Shown in pieces: positions 44,481 to 54,007 of a stretch of DNA of 64,000 nucleotides. Under the pieces are notes generated by a model that worked only from the letters and a program-made list of their open reading frames with translations, made no database searches and had not been told where the DNA came from. The DNA comes from Flexistipes sinusarabici DSM 4947 (lineage in GTDB: Bacteria; Chrysiogenota; Deferribacteres; Deferribacterales; Flexistipitaceae). The stretch's first letter is position 1; every line of letters begins with the position of its first letter. Location of the stretch: positions 186,001 to 250,000 of the forward strand of contig NC_015672.1 in the NCBI RefSeq assembly GCF_000218625.1, given 5' to 3'. The position numbers and the translations under genes are program-made.

Positions 44481-45692
44481 ATGAATGAATTATTCTTTAT
44501 TGGGCTACTTATTATAATCGGTTATTTTGCCGGTCTGCTTTTGGAAAAAGCAGGAATCCCGAAGATTATAGGATATATTATCACCGGCGTGATTTTCAGT
44601 CCGTATACTTTTGAATTTGTCCCTGAAAATATATTAAGAAGTACAAGCCCTTTGAAAGATACCTGCCTGGGATTTATTATATTTGAAGTGGGCGGCTCAC
44701 TTAAATGGTCTAAACTTAAGAATTATAAAAAACAGCTTGTCAATATATTACTTTTTGAAAGTTTAACCACCTATATATTAATTATTTCTGTACTTGTTGC
44801 AGCAGGCTATATTTTTGCTGATCTTTTCACAGTTGATCCTCTGTGGATCTTTATCCTTGCGCTTTTGTTAGCCCCTATGGGAGCTCCCACAGATCCCACT
44901 GCAACTTTTGCCATTATTCATGAATACGGTGCAAAGGGTAACGTTTCAAATACAATTATTGAAGTGGCTGCACTGGATGATGCAATGGGCGTTTTTTTGT
45001 TCAGTTTGTCAACCAGTGCAGCTTTTATTTTGGCAGGAGACAGCGGCAGCAGCATAAGTATCTCTTTGTTAAAAGCCTTTTATACGATTACCGGAGCCCT
45101 GTGTTTTGGATTCTTGTGCGGATGGTTAACGCGAATAATAAGTAATTTTTTAAATATCAGAAATGAAGGGCAGTGGATAGTTTTGCTGGCGGCGTTTATA
45201 ATCTTTACTTTTGGCTTATCATCAATGCTCGGACTGGACGAAATCCTTGCTGTAATGGCTTTTGGGGCTTATACCACTAATTTTAACGAGCAGCAGGAGC
45301 AGATATTTAATATTATAGAGCGGTATACAGAAGAATTGATTATTTTGTTTTTTTTCTTATTATCCGGTTTACATATAGACATAACGGCAATACCAAATGC
45401 AGCACCAATTATCGGGATTTTTGTGATTTTCAGAATATTGGGTAAATATTTTGGTGCAAGAACAGGGGCGTACTTCGGTGGTGCGCCGAAGGAAGTGAGG
45501 AAATGTATCGGTGGCGGACTTTTGCCGCAGGGTGGTATCGTTATCGGTTTGGCACTGATGATATCTCAGGATCCTGCGTTTGGTATAATATCTGATACTT
45601 TGCTGGCAACTGTTATGGGCAGTACTGTGTTAAATGAAATTATAGGTCCTTTTGGTGCTAAGACAGCCTTAAAAAAAGCAGGTGAAATTTAA
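44481..45692 (+). CDS. Cation/proton antiporter (CPA family)
   Basis: A 403-residue polytopic membrane protein with ~12 helices and no C-terminal RCK domain. Core motifs are LLEKAGIPKIIGYIITGVIF, LAPMGAPTDPTATFAIIHEY and EVAALDDAMGVFLFSLS, the last holding the acidic pair used by Na+(K+)/H+ exchangers. The 44242-44480 region upstream has no recognisable gene or clear promoter. It ends 5 bp before a miniature element. Ion specificity cannot be set from sequence; proximity to trkAH suggests cation homeostasis. Confidence 0.85.
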   Translation: MNELFFIGLLIIIGYFAGLLLEKAGIPKIIGYIITGVIFSPYTFEFVPENILRSTSPLKDTCLGFIIFEVGGSLKWSKLKNYKKQLVNILLFESLTTYILIISVLVAAGYIFADLFTVDPLWIFILALLLAPMGAPTDPTATFAIIHEYGAKGNVSNTIIEVAALDDAMGVFLFSLSTSAAFILAGDSGSSISISLLKAFYTITGALCFGFLCGWLTRIISNFLNIRNEGQWIVLLAAFIIFTFGLSSMLGLDEILAVMAFGAYTTNFNEQQEQIFNIIERYTEELIILFFFLLSGLHIDITAIPNAAPIIGIFVIFRILGKYFGARTGAYFGGAPKEVRKCIGGGLLPQGGIVIGLALMISQDPAFGIISDTLLATVMGSTVLNEIIGPFGAKTALKKAGEI

Positions 45693-45697
45693 GCAAA

Positions 45698-45828
45698 GAG
45701 GCCTTTGAATAATGTATTCTTATAAATTTTACCACCCCTTAATCCCTCCTAACTCTTCGATAGGAGGGGAGATAAAGCTCCTCCCCTAATTTAGGGGAGG
45801 TTGGGTGGGGTACTTATTCAAAGATCTC
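45698..45828. mobile_element. Miniature element, family 2, copy D2
   Basis: A 131-bp element with ends GAGGCCTTTGAATAAT and TTATTCAAAGATCTC, flanked by a perfect 5-bp repeat GCAAA (45693-45697, 45829-45833). The core matches copy D1 and has a strong CTCCTCCCCTAATTTAGGGG-type hairpin. It is inserted immediately after the antiporter stop, without damaging it. Confidence 0.85.
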
Positions 45829-45856
45829 GCAAATTGAATGTATTTATAATATGTTA

Positions 45857-46993
45857 TCAATAAATTTCGTAAACAGCGACTCGACCGTCAAGGTTGGCGT
45901 TTCTTAACGGAATTTTACGTGTCGTCCTAAGCCCCACACTTTTTATCAGCTCCCTTCTGCCAAAATATATATAGGCTGTTGAACCTTTACAGTTTTGTTT
46001 CAGGAAATCACCCATCTGCTTGACAAAATCTTCCATTCTCAAATTTTTACCGATACGTTTTCCATAGGGCGGGTTTGTGACTATTGTTTTATTCTGAAGT
46101 TTTAAGTCTCTGAAATCTGAATTTTGTATTTCTATATTTTCTCCATTGGGAAGAGTGGAAAGATTTTGCCGGGTGAATTTGACAGCCGTTACATCTATGT
46201 CATAACCGTTTATTAGATTTTTGTCCAAAGGTTTTATGTTTTCACTGGCATTCTTTTTTATTTTTTGCCAAACATTATTGTCAAAATCGGGCATATGCAT
46301 AAATCCGAAATGCTTTCTCAGATATCCTGCAGGTATATTACAGTGCTTGATTAACGCCTCAGCCAGGATTGTACCCGAGCCACACATAGGATCAATCAAT
46401 GGTTTTTCACCATCCCATCCGCTTATATCTATCAGAGCGGCTGCCACATTTTCCATCATGGGCGCTTCTACTGCATTTTTTCTGTATCCTCTTCTGTGAA
46501 GAGAGCCGCCTGAAGTTTCCAGACTGAGAACAGCTTTATTGTTGTTGATTAGTATATGAAACCATACATCAGGAGTCTTGGGGTTGACGTCGGGGCGTTC
46601 GCCATACTTTTTTCTGAACTGATCGACAATTGCATCCTTAACACACAAACCAGCATATTGGGAATGGTTTATAATACTGCCGGCAACGTTTGCAAAAACG
46701 GCAAATGTATCATGCAAATCCATGAAATCACTGAAATCGATTTTGCTGACAGTATTGTAGAGATATCTTGTGCTATGGCAGTCAAAACTGATTAAAGGGG
46801 CCACAATCCTGGTTGCTATTCGTGTATAGTAATTGATTTTATATAGAGTTTCAGGGCTGCAGGTGAAAAAAACGCCTTTGAAAGATTTCTCTATATCTTT
46901 TGCACCAAGTTTTTCTGCTTCTGCCGCAAAAAATTCTTCCAGCCCCTCGGCAGTTTGTGCAAAATATCTGTTGGTTTTCTGGTATTGATACAT
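45857..46993 (-). CDS. THUMP-domain class I SAM-dependent RNA methyltransferase
   Basis: A 378-residue enzyme related to the N-terminal (m2G) half of RlmL and to YpsC. A THUMP RNA-binding region (~5-165) is followed by a Rossmann methyltransferase: PLIDPMCGSGTILAEALIKH (SAM motif I) and TIVTNPPYGKRIGKNLRMED (catalytic NPPY). It probably makes m2G in rRNA or tRNA; the exact site is unknown. RBS AAGGAG. It is convergent with the antiporter gene across a miniature element. Confidence 0.88.
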   Translation of the reverse strand: MYQYQKTNRYFAQTAEGLEEFFAAEAEKLGAKDIEKSFKGVFFTCSPETLYKINYYTRIATRIVAPLISFDCHSTRYLYNTVSKIDFSDFMDLHDTFAVFANVAGSIINHSQYAGLCVKDAIVDQFRKKYGERPDVNPKTPDVWFHILINNNKAVLSLETSGGSLHRRGYRKNAVEAPMMENVAAALIDISGWDGEKPLIDPMCGSGTILAEALIKHCNIPAGYLRKHFGFMHMPDFDNNVWQKIKKNASENIKPLDKNLINGYDIDVTAVKFTRQNLSTLPNGENIEIQNSDFRDLKLQNKTIVTNPPYGKRIGKNLRMEDFVKQMGDFLKQNCKGSTAYIYFGRRELIKSVGLRTTRKIPLRNANLDGRVAVYEIY

Positions 46994-47105
46994 TATGTCT
47001 CCTTGGAAAGACGGTGATGTTATAGTCTACAGGAAAAATTGTCAATATTTATACTGCTGTCGCTATGTTGTTTTTCAGTAAAAAAACAATATATGAAAAA
47101 AAGTC

Positions 47106-47133
47106 TTGCACAATGTATAATATGGTGTATTAT
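47106..47133 (+). promoter_or_regulatory. Probable promoter of cold-shock gene
   Basis: TTGCAC (47106-47111), 16-nt spacer, TATTAT (47128-47133). This gives a leader of about 120 nt before the ATG, the sort of long 5' UTR usual for csp mRNAs. Confidence 0.55.
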
Positions 47134-47258
47134 GCACATCAAAGTAGTACAGAAGTATTTAGAAGCGTGCTGTATTCTTTCTGGATACGGTTTCTTGTTT
47201 TCGATTAACTTCCACTACTCAAATAAAATATCCCGAAAAGGGAACGAGAGGTTATGTT

Positions 47259-47459
47259 ATGGAATTAGGAACAGTCAAATGGTTTAGTGATGCAAAAGGA
47301 TTTGGATTCATCACAAAAGAAAATGGTGATGATGTATTCGTTCACTACACCGCAGTGCAAAAAGAAGGATTTAAAAGCCTTAGCGAAGGCGAAAAGGTTC
47401 AATTCGAAGTTGAAAAAACACCAAAAGGTGCTTCATCTGTAAACGTTCAGGAAGTATAA
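47259..47459 (+). CDS. Cold-shock protein (CspA family)
   Basis: A 66-residue single cold-shock domain that binds single-stranded RNA/DNA. RNP1 is KGFGFITKE and RNP2 is DVFVHYTAV; the start [12 protein letters not shown] is typical. AACGAGAGG upstream provides the RBS. It is monocistronic with a shared bidirectional terminator downstream. Whether it is cold-induced or constitutive cannot be told from sequence. Confidence 0.95.
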   Translation: MELGTVKWFSDAKGFGFITKENGDDVFVHYTAVQKEGFKSLSEGEKVQFEVEKTPKGASSVNVQEV

Positions 47460-47483
47460 ACCTGTTGAATTCTAAAAAAGCAC

Positions 47484-47514
47484 AAAGCCCCGCCTTTATA
47501 AGGCGGGGCTTTTT
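47484..47514. terminator. Bidirectional terminator shared by csp and nagZ
   Basis: A perfect 12-bp stem AAAGCCCCGCCT / AGGCGGGGCTTT with loop TTATA. T-tract on the plus strand and A-rich flank on the other side. The nagZ stop codon (47496-47498, minus) lies in the loop. Confidence 0.93.
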
Positions 47515-48572
47515 ATTTTATCTTTTAATTTCATGATTTTTCTGTAGGAATTTTCAATATTTTCTTTATCTATGACTTTATTCTTAACCGCCTGCTTCAA
47601 AATTGATATTATTTTGTTTGGAAGATATTTGTCCGGATTAAAATAATTGGCAAATATCAGAATGTCACATCCGGCATTTACCGCTTTTATGGCAACCTCT
47701 TTCATGGAATAATATCTGCTCAGAGCTTTCATCTGTAAATCGTCAGAAATTACTACACCGCTAAAACCTAGCTGTTTTCTTAAAATATTGCCGATAATTT
47801 TCTGTGAGAGGGTCGCAGGATATCTTTTATCTAAGTGCCTGTTAAACAGGTGCCCGACCATAACGCTGTCAGCCAAATTATCTTTTATAAGGCTCTTAAA
47901 AGGTTTAAGCTCATTCTCCGACCATGTTTCTGTTATGTCAGTAATACCTTTATGACTGTCTTTAAGAGCACTGCCGTGTCCCGGGAAATGTTTTAAAGTG
48001 GTTAATATATTAAATTCGTGATGGGCTGTGATAAATGCTCGGGCATATTTTATCACTGTTTGAGGGTTTTTAGAGAAGCTGCGCTCCAAAGCTCCGATAG
48101 CGGGGGAATTTTCGCTAATATTAAGATCAACCACCGGCGCCAGATTGAAATTAATCCCTGTTTTTTTTAGCTGGGACGCCATCTTTTCATACTGTTTTAA
48201 AGCTTTATTTGTTGTCAGCATATCGGCTGTATCTTCCGCAGTCTTGTAGTTAGTGAAACCGTTTGTTTTGCTAAGTCGCTGTACTTTGCCGCCTTCCTGG
48301 TCGACTGCAATAAGCAGTGTCTCTGTGGAAATATTCTGCAAATAGGAAGTGAGCTGTTTAATCTGGGAAGGGGAAGCTATATTTCTTTTCAAAAGCAAAA
48401 TACCGCCCACCCGTTTTTCTTTTATCTGTTCTGCAACTGTTTCTGTCCATCCCTTGTTTACTGCTGTCCCTTTAAAACCGATCATTATCATCTGACCTAT
48501 CTTTTCTTCAAGAGTTACTGCAGAGGCATTACAAGTAATGGTAAAAAACAGCAATAAAAGTAATCGTATCAT
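47496..48572 (-). CDS. nagZ: Beta-N-acetylhexosaminidase / family 3 glycoside hydrolase
   Basis: A 358-residue GH3 enzyme for peptidoglycan recycling. An N-terminal signal-like helix (MIRLLLLLFFTITCNASA) suggests a periplasmic form, unlike cytosolic E. coli NagZ. Motifs: LIAVDQEGGKVQRLSKTNGF, LKHFPGHGSALKDSHKGITD (catalytic His/Asp loop) and GVVISDDLQMKALSRYYSM (nucleophile Asp). The start at 48572 is chosen for the signal peptide; an ATG at 48605 is possible, and neither has a strong RBS. Its last codons run into the terminator hairpin. Confidence 0.88.
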   Translation of the reverse strand: MIRLLLLLFFTITCNASAVTLEEKIGQMIMIGFKGTAVNKGWTETVAEQIKEKRVGGILLLKRNIASPSQIKQLTSYLQNISTETLLIAVDQEGGKVQRLSKTNGFTNYKTAEDTADMLTTNKALKQYEKMASQLKKTGINFNLAPVVDLNISENSPAIGALERSFSKNPQTVIKYARAFITAHHEFNILTTLKHFPGHGSALKDSHKGITDITETWSENELKPFKSLIKDNLADSVMVGHLFNRHLDKRYPATLSQKIIGNILRKQLGFSGVVISDDLQMKALSRYYSMKEVAIKAVNAGCDILIFANYFNPDKYLPNKIISILKQAVKNKVIDKENIENSYRKIMKLKDKIKSPAL

Positions 48573-48699
48573 ATTCACACTCTGACTTTTTGTTTTCAGC
48601 TGCATTATAGATTAATATTTTTATCCGGTAAAGATATGCCCTTGTAAATTCTTTTTTAATTCGTTAGCCTTGCATAAAACAAAACACAGGAGCAGTAAT

Positions 48700-50385
48700 A
48701 TGAGCAATAATTCTCCGGAAAAGATTATTTATTCGATGAACGGGGTGAGTAAAAGGTATCAAAATAAGGAAGTAATTAAAGATATTTCCCTGTCGTATTT
48801 TTATGGGGCTAAAATCGGCGTAGTCGGTTTGAACGGTGCGGGCAAAAGTACTGTTCTTAAAATTATGGCAGGGGTAGATAATGATTTTGAAGGGGATGTT
48901 TCCATTTCACCCGGCTATTCAATAGGCTATCTTGAACAGGAGCCGGAGCTGGACAAATCCAAAACAGTAAAGGAAATTGTCAGTGAGGGAGCCGGGGAAG
49001 TGGTTGATTTGTTAAATGAGTTTAATGAAGTAAGTGAAAAATTTGCAGAACCTATGTCGGATGATGAGATGAACGATCTCATCACAAGGCAGGGTGAGCT
49101 GCAGGAACAGCTGGACAGGCTGGACGGCTGGGATATAGATTCAAAGCTGGATATGGCTATGGACGCTCTCAGGTGCCCTCCGCCGGAAACTCCGGTGGAT
49201 GTTATATCAGGCGGGGAAAAAAGAAGGGTTGCGTTGTGCAGACTCCTTTTGCAAAAACCGGATATTCTTCTCCTTGATGAGCCCACTAACCATCTGGATG
49301 CGGAAACGGTAGCATGGCTTGAACAACATTTAAAGCAGTATCCCGGTACTGTTATAGCAGTTACCCACGACAGGTATTTTCTGGACAATGTGGCTGGCTG
49401 GATACTGGAGCTGGAAAACGGTTACGGTCTGCCCTGGAAAGGAAATTACTCCTCATGGCTTGAACAGAAACAGGAAGAGTTGCGCCAGAGCAAAAAGAAA
49501 GAAAGTGAGAGGCGGAAGACTCTGGAGCGTGAACTTGAATGGATTCGCATGTCAAAAAAAGGAAGACAGTCCAAATCCAAGGCAAGAATCAATTCATATA
49601 ATGAACTTCTCAGTCAGGACAGCGGTGCAAAATCGAAAGATATGCAGATATATATTCCTCCCGGCCCCCGTCTTGGTGATGTTGTTATCGAAGCTGAAGA
49701 TGTGAGCAAGGTTTATGAAGACAGAATTATTTTTGAAGGGATGAGCTTTAAAATGCCAGCCGGGGGAATTGTTGGTGTAATCGGTCCTAACGGAGCCGGT
49801 AAAACCACTCTTTTTAAAATGATTACCGGTAAGGAAAAACCCGACAGGGGCTCTATAAAAGTCGGTGACACTGTAAAACTCGCGTATGTTGACCAGGAAA
49901 GGGATACACTGGAGCCTTCCAAAACCGTTTGGGAAATTATTTCCGAAGGCAATGATGTCGTGAATCTGGGTAATGTTGAAGTCAACAGCAGGGCATATGT
50001 GGCAAAATTTAATTTCTCCGGAGCAGACCAGCAAAAGAAAGCAAATATGCTTTCCGGGGGAGAAAGCAACAGGGTTCACTTAGCATGTGTTCTAAAAAAA
50101 GGAGCTAATGTTCTTTTATTGGATGAGCCGACAAACGATCTGGATGTAAATACAATGAGGGCGCTTGAAGAAGCTCTGGATAATTTTGCCGGGTGCGCCA
50201 TTGTGATTAGTCACGACAGGTGGTTTCTTGACAGAATTGCCACCCATATCCTTGCTTTTGAAGGGGACAGCAGCGTCACATGGTTTGAAGGCAATTATTC
50301 AGAATATGAAGAGGACAGAAAGAAACGCCTTGGAAACGATGCACTGCAGCCTAAAAGGGTTAAGTACAGATACCTTACACGTTAA
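48700..50385 (+). CDS. ettA: Energy-dependent translational throttle protein (ABC-F)
   Basis: A 561-residue cytoplasmic ABC-F ATPase acting at the ribosomal E-site. Two ABC domains: GLNGAGKST with SGGEKRRVALCRLLLQ and LLLDEPTNHLD; then GPNGAGKTT with LSGGESNRVHLACVL and LLLDEPTNDLD. The linker (~270-320) is charged and ends KSKARINSYNELLSQ, typical of EttA. Start at 48700 follows CAGGAG. Followed by a hairpin terminator. Confidence 0.95.
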   Translation: MSNNSPEKIIYSMNGVSKRYQNKEVIKDISLSYFYGAKIGVVGLNGAGKSTVLKIMAGVDNDFEGDVSISPGYSIGYLEQEPELDKSKTVKEIVSEGAGEVVDLLNEFNEVSEKFAEPMSDDEMNDLITRQGELQEQLDRLDGWDIDSKLDMAMDALRCPPPETPVDVISGGEKRRVALCRLLLQKPDILLLDEPTNHLDAETVAWLEQHLKQYPGTVIAVTHDRYFLDNVAGWILELENGYGLPWKGNYSSWLEQKQEELRQSKKKESERRKTLERELEWIRMSKKGRQSKSKARINSYNELLSQDSGAKSKDMQIYIPPGPRLGDVVIEAEDVSKVYEDRIIFEGMSFKMPAGGIVGVIGPNGAGKTTLFKMITGKEKPDRGSIKVGDTVKLAYVDQERDTLEPSKTVWEIISEGNDVVNLGNVEVNSRAYVAKFNFSGADQQKKANMLSGGESNRVHLACVLKKGANVLLLDEPTNDLDVNTMRALEEALDNFAGCAIVISHDRWFLDRIATHILAFEGDSSVTWFEGNYSEYEEDRKKRLGNDALQPKRVKYRYLTR

Positions 50386-50459
50386 GTTTTAAGGGTTAGA
50401 GCTGAGTAAGAGTAAAGGCTGATATAGCTGCAATGAAGCGCCTGAAATATTTACGGAAC

Positions 50460-50484
50460 AAAAGGGTTATTTTGTAACCCTTTT
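50460..50484. terminator. Hairpin terminator between ettA and the 483-residue gene
   Basis: AAAAGGGTTA-TTTTG-TAACCCTTTT, 10 bp perfect with A/T flanks, between convergent genes; it can serve both strands. Confidence 0.8.
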
Positions 50485-50489
50485 AACAC

Positions 50490-51941
50490 TCATGAATTTG
50501 TAAGAACAATATCGTATCCGGGTATTTCAATCCTTTTAATTCCGTCTTTTGTTAATATGAGACGCACTTTGTAAGAAGAATGTTCTTCATCGGACTTGAA
50601 CTCGATTACCAGATTGACGTGATAGACTTTGGATGCTGTAATCTTTTTCATGCCTTTTTCGAGAGTGTTCAAAGTAACTGAAGGGTCATCCATTTTTTTG
50701 ATAAAATGATTGACATTAAATCGGATGATGTCGTTCAGCCCTTCTATTTTGTCATTAAATGATTTTAAGATCTTTTTGTTGTTTAATTTTATCTTTTTTT
50801 CGTATTTCATTATGTCTTCGCCGGTGTACCATGTGGAAAGGCTGCTGTCTGCCTTTTGCAGTCGGGTCTGGAGAATTTTTTCAGGGATTTGGTTTTTATT
50901 AATAAATCTTACCCGCTCTTTATAAAATCCAAAAAGATTGTAACGTTCAGGATCATATATTTTATTTCTGAAATCAAAAACTTTCCTGAAAAATAGCTTG
51001 TTTTCAAATATTTGCCTGAACAAGTCCTTTATCCTGTCTTTAAACATATAACTGATTACTAAGGCCACGAAAAAGGACAGAGTGAAATTTCCGTATTTTT
51101 TCTGAGACAAAAAAGCCACGGTTGTTGCGAAAATCATTGCTATGCCTGCTGCTATTGCATAGAGAAAATGCCTGAATTCCACCGCATCCTCTCTTCTTTT
51201 TTGAAAAAGAAAGAGTATGTTATAAAAATATTTTTTGAATACCGAATATTTGTAAATTAATTCTTCATTTTTCGAGTCGTCTTCTGATGCGTATGACATT
51301 CCCCGGAGTTTTCTGTACTCAATTTCATTGTTGATCACGTTTAAAATTTGGGCATTGATGTCATATTTATTTTCCGATAAAAAGTCATAGATTCTGAATA
51401 TATACATTACTGTTAGCAGACTGCTGTATTCATCGGTAAATATAAGCAAATCTTTTAAAGGCTGCTGGTTTGTGTTTTCTGTAAATGCAGGTAATTTCTT
51501 AATTTCCTGCCTGAAAGCTTGTATTTCTTTGACTAAATTGTTTATGTTTTCATTGCTGTAGTGATTTTTTTTTAATTTTTTAGCAAAATCTCTCAAATAT
51601 GCCCGGTATGAGCATATGGTTATTTTGAGTTCGTAGTTTATGTATCCGAAGTGTTTATCAATGGTATCTTTTTTTAAACTCATAAAGTTAATTATATTTT
51701 TTATTCTTTCAGTTAAATCCGGCAGACTGCATTTAGGAGTTATTAATCTTACATAGCCGTACAAATCTTCGAAAAACTGACTGTTTGAATAATTATATCT
51801 GTTTATCCCCAAATTATTCGGCAGGAAAAAGTACAGATTAATATCGTATTCGGTCTTTTTCTTTTTATGATTAATGAGGTAACCCAGTTTTATCTCAAAT
51901 TGGTTTCTATCGTGAATTCGTATGAGCTCTTCTATATTCAT
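50490..51941 (-). CDS. Conserved-looking membrane protein of unknown function
   Basis: A 483-residue protein I do not recognise. A hydrophilic, Lys/Tyr/Asn-rich N-terminal part (~1-270) has no signal peptide. Two adjacent transmembrane helices lie at about 275-325 (FLYAIAAGIAMIFATTVAFL, FTLSFFVALVISYMF). The C-terminal part (~330-483) is charged and ends in beta-rich sequence (LVIEFKSDEEHSSYKVRLIL). Both large domains are predicted cytoplasmic. The ATG at 51941 follows AGGGG. It is monocistronic, between ettA and typA. Confidence 0.7.
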   Translation of the reverse strand: MNIEELIRIHDRNQFEIKLGYLINHKKKKTEYDINLYFFLPNNLGINRYNYSNSQFFEDLYGYVRLITPKCSLPDLTERIKNIINFMSLKKDTIDKHFGYINYELKITICSYRAYLRDFAKKLKKNHYSNENINNLVKEIQAFRQEIKKLPAFTENTNQQPLKDLLIFTDEYSSLLTVMYIFRIYDFLSENKYDINAQILNVINNEIEYRKLRGMSYASEDDSKNEELIYKYSVFKKYFYNILFLFQKRREDAVEFRHFLYAIAAGIAMIFATTVAFLSQKKYGNFTLSFFVALVISYMFKDRIKDLFRQIFENKLFFRKVFDFRNKIYDPERYNLFGFYKERVRFINKNQIPEKILQTRLQKADSSLSTWYTGEDIMKYEKKIKLNNKKILKSFNDKIEGLNDIIRFNVNHFIKKMDDPSVTLNTLEKGMKKITASKVYHVNLVIEFKSDEEHSSYKVRLILTKDGIKRIEIPGYDIVLTNS

Positions 51942-52054
51942 CAATGCCCCTTATAAATGTTCTGCTTTCAAAGATATTTCCAATATAATATTTTTCTCAG
52001 ATATTACAACATCATGCAACAGTTTGCTGGGGGGTAATTTAGAAATCTTTTACA

Positions 52055-52082
52055 TTGACTTAAAGTTGTACTTTTCTATTTT
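52055..52082 (+). promoter_or_regulatory. Possible promoter of typA
   Basis: TTGACT (52055-52060), 16-nt spacer, TATTTT (52077-52082), about 80 bp before the typA ATG. The -10 is imperfect. Confidence 0.4.
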
Positions 52083-52165
52083 ACTGTGAAGCTTCTGTTT
52101 GCTATTTAGGCAGCAAGGTGTTATAAGCTATCGGTCAAAAAATTATAAAGAAGGTAAAAAGTAGA

Positions 52166-54007
52166 ATGGGTAACCGTAAAGTAAATGAGAAAATAAGAAA
52201 TATTGCAATTATTGCACATGTTGATCATGGTAAGACTTCACTGGTTGACAGTCTGTTTAAGCACAGCGGCCTGTTCAGAGAAAATCAGGATGTAGACGAT
52301 AGAATTATGGATAATATGGATCTTGAAAGGGAGCGGGGAATCACTATTGCCGCCAAAAACTGTTCTGTATTTTGGAACGATGTTAAAATAAATATTATAG
52401 ACACCCCGGGGCACGCTGATTTCGGCGGAGAGGTTGAGCGCGCACTCTCTATGGCTGACGGAGCAATTCTGCTTGTGGATGCGTCTGAGGGGCCCTTACC
52501 TCAGACAAGGTTTGTGCTGCAAAAAGCTTTTGCTGCTGGACTAAAGATGATGGTGGTTGTAAATAAGATTGACAGGAAAGATGCAAGGGTGGACGAAGTT
52601 CTGGATGAAATATATGAACTGTTTTTCGATCTTGATGCAAATGATGAGCAGATAGAGTTCCCCGTTGTTTATGCTGTGGGAAGGGACGGTATTGTTAAAA
52701 ATGAAATGAATGAGCCAGATGGTAATATGGGTATTCTTCTGGATAAAATTGTAGACGATATGCCGGGTGCCGAATATGAAAGTGATGAGATCCTGCAGAT
52801 TCTTGTGTCTGATCTTGGTTATTCCGATTATCTTGGCAGACTTGCCATAGGAAAAATTTTCAACGGCACTATTAATAATAATGAACAGCTTGTCTGTATC
52901 GGAGCGGGCGGTGAAATAAAACCACTTAAAGTAAGTAAGCTGCAGGCCTATGAAGGATTGTCGCTGAAAGAAGTAAACCGGGCTGAAATGGGAGATATTG
53001 TTTTAATTTCCGGAGCCGATGAGATAAGAATTGGCGATACGATAAGCAAAAAGGATGCTCCAAAAGCTCTGAAGAGAATCAAGGTGGACGAGTCGACTGT
53101 TTCCATGAAATTCAGTGCGAACACATCGCCCATGGCAGGTAAAGAGGGCAGTATTGTACAGGCCAGTAAGATTTATGAAAGGCTTTATAAAGAGACATTG
53201 AGAAATGTCGCGATAAGACTTGAAGAAACGGATGACAAAGATGCCTTTCTTGTGAAAGGGAGAGGGGAGTTTCAACTGGCGATTCTTATTGAAACCATGA
53301 GAAGGGAAGGGTTTGAACTCTCAGTGGGAAGGCCTGAGGTCATAGTAAAAAAAGATGCAAACGGCAAAGTTCTCGAGCCTGTGGAGCATCTTTTTGTGGA
53401 TTGTGATGAATCTTTTGTGGGTGTTGTTACAGAAAAACTCTCTCTGCGAAAAGCGAGAATGGCTAACTTGGTAAATAGGGGCAGCGGCCGCGTCAGGATT
53501 GAATTTTATATTCCTTCCCGTGGTCTCATTGGTTACCGTGATGAATTTTTATCAGACACTAAAGGAACAGGGGTTTTGAACTCGTATTTACATGATTATG
53601 AAGAGTTCAAAGGGGATATCCCGACACGTTTTACTGGTTCGATAGTTGCCGACAGAAGAGGCAAAGCTGTACCTTATGCCCTTTTTCACCTGGAACCCAG
53701 AGGCAGACTTTTCATAACCCCCGGAACAGAAATTTATGAAGGTATGATAATTGGGGAATACAATAAAGCCGGTGATCTGGACGTGAACGCCTGTAAGGAG
53801 AAAAAACTGACTAATGTCAGAGCTGCAGGCAAGGATGATAATATTCTCCTGAAACCTGTGTCTCCGCTGACACTTGAGCAGGCTATACATTTTATTGCAG
53901 AGGATGAAATGGTGGAGGTGACGCCCCAGTCGATAAGATTAAGGAAGTCTTTTCTCCCTTTTCAGAAACGCCAGACGTTGAAATCGAGGAAGCTAAATAA
54001 TAATTAA
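52166..54007 (+). CDS. typA: Ribosome-associated GTPase TypA/BipA
   Basis: A 613-residue translational GTPase. G-domain motifs: AIIAHVDHGKTSLVDSLF (P-loop), ERERGITIAAKNCSV (switch I), IIDTPGHADFGGEVERALSM (switch II), VVNKIDRKDARVDE (NKxD). EF-G-like domains follow, then the BipA-specific C-terminus ending with basic residues (VEVTPQSIRLRKSFLPFQKR). Its stop overlaps the DUF4870 gene by 4 bp (opposite strand). Confidence 0.97.
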   Translation: MGNRKVNEKIRNIAIIAHVDHGKTSLVDSLFKHSGLFRENQDVDDRIMDNMDLERERGITIAAKNCSVFWNDVKINIIDTPGHADFGGEVERALSMADGAILLVDASEGPLPQTRFVLQKAFAAGLKMMVVVNKIDRKDARVDEVLDEIYELFFDLDANDEQIEFPVVYAVGRDGIVKNEMNEPDGNMGILLDKIVDDMPGAEYESDEILQILVSDLGYSDYLGRLAIGKIFNGTINNNEQLVCIGAGGEIKPLKVSKLQAYEGLSLKEVNRAEMGDIVLISGADEIRIGDTISKKDAPKALKRIKVDESTVSMKFSANTSPMAGKEGSIVQASKIYERLYKETLRNVAIRLEETDDKDAFLVKGRGEFQLAILIETMRREGFELSVGRPEVIVKKDANGKVLEPVEHLFVDCDESFVGVVTEKLSLRKARMANLVNRGSGRVRIEFYIPSRGLIGYRDEFLSDTKGTGVLNSYLHDYEEFKGDIPTRFTGSIVADRRGKAVPYALFHLEPRGRLFITPGTEIYEGMIIGEYNKAGDLDVNACKEKKLTNVRAAGKDDNILLKPVSPLTLEQAIHFIAEDEMVEVTPQSIRLRKSFLPFQKRQTLKSRKLNNN

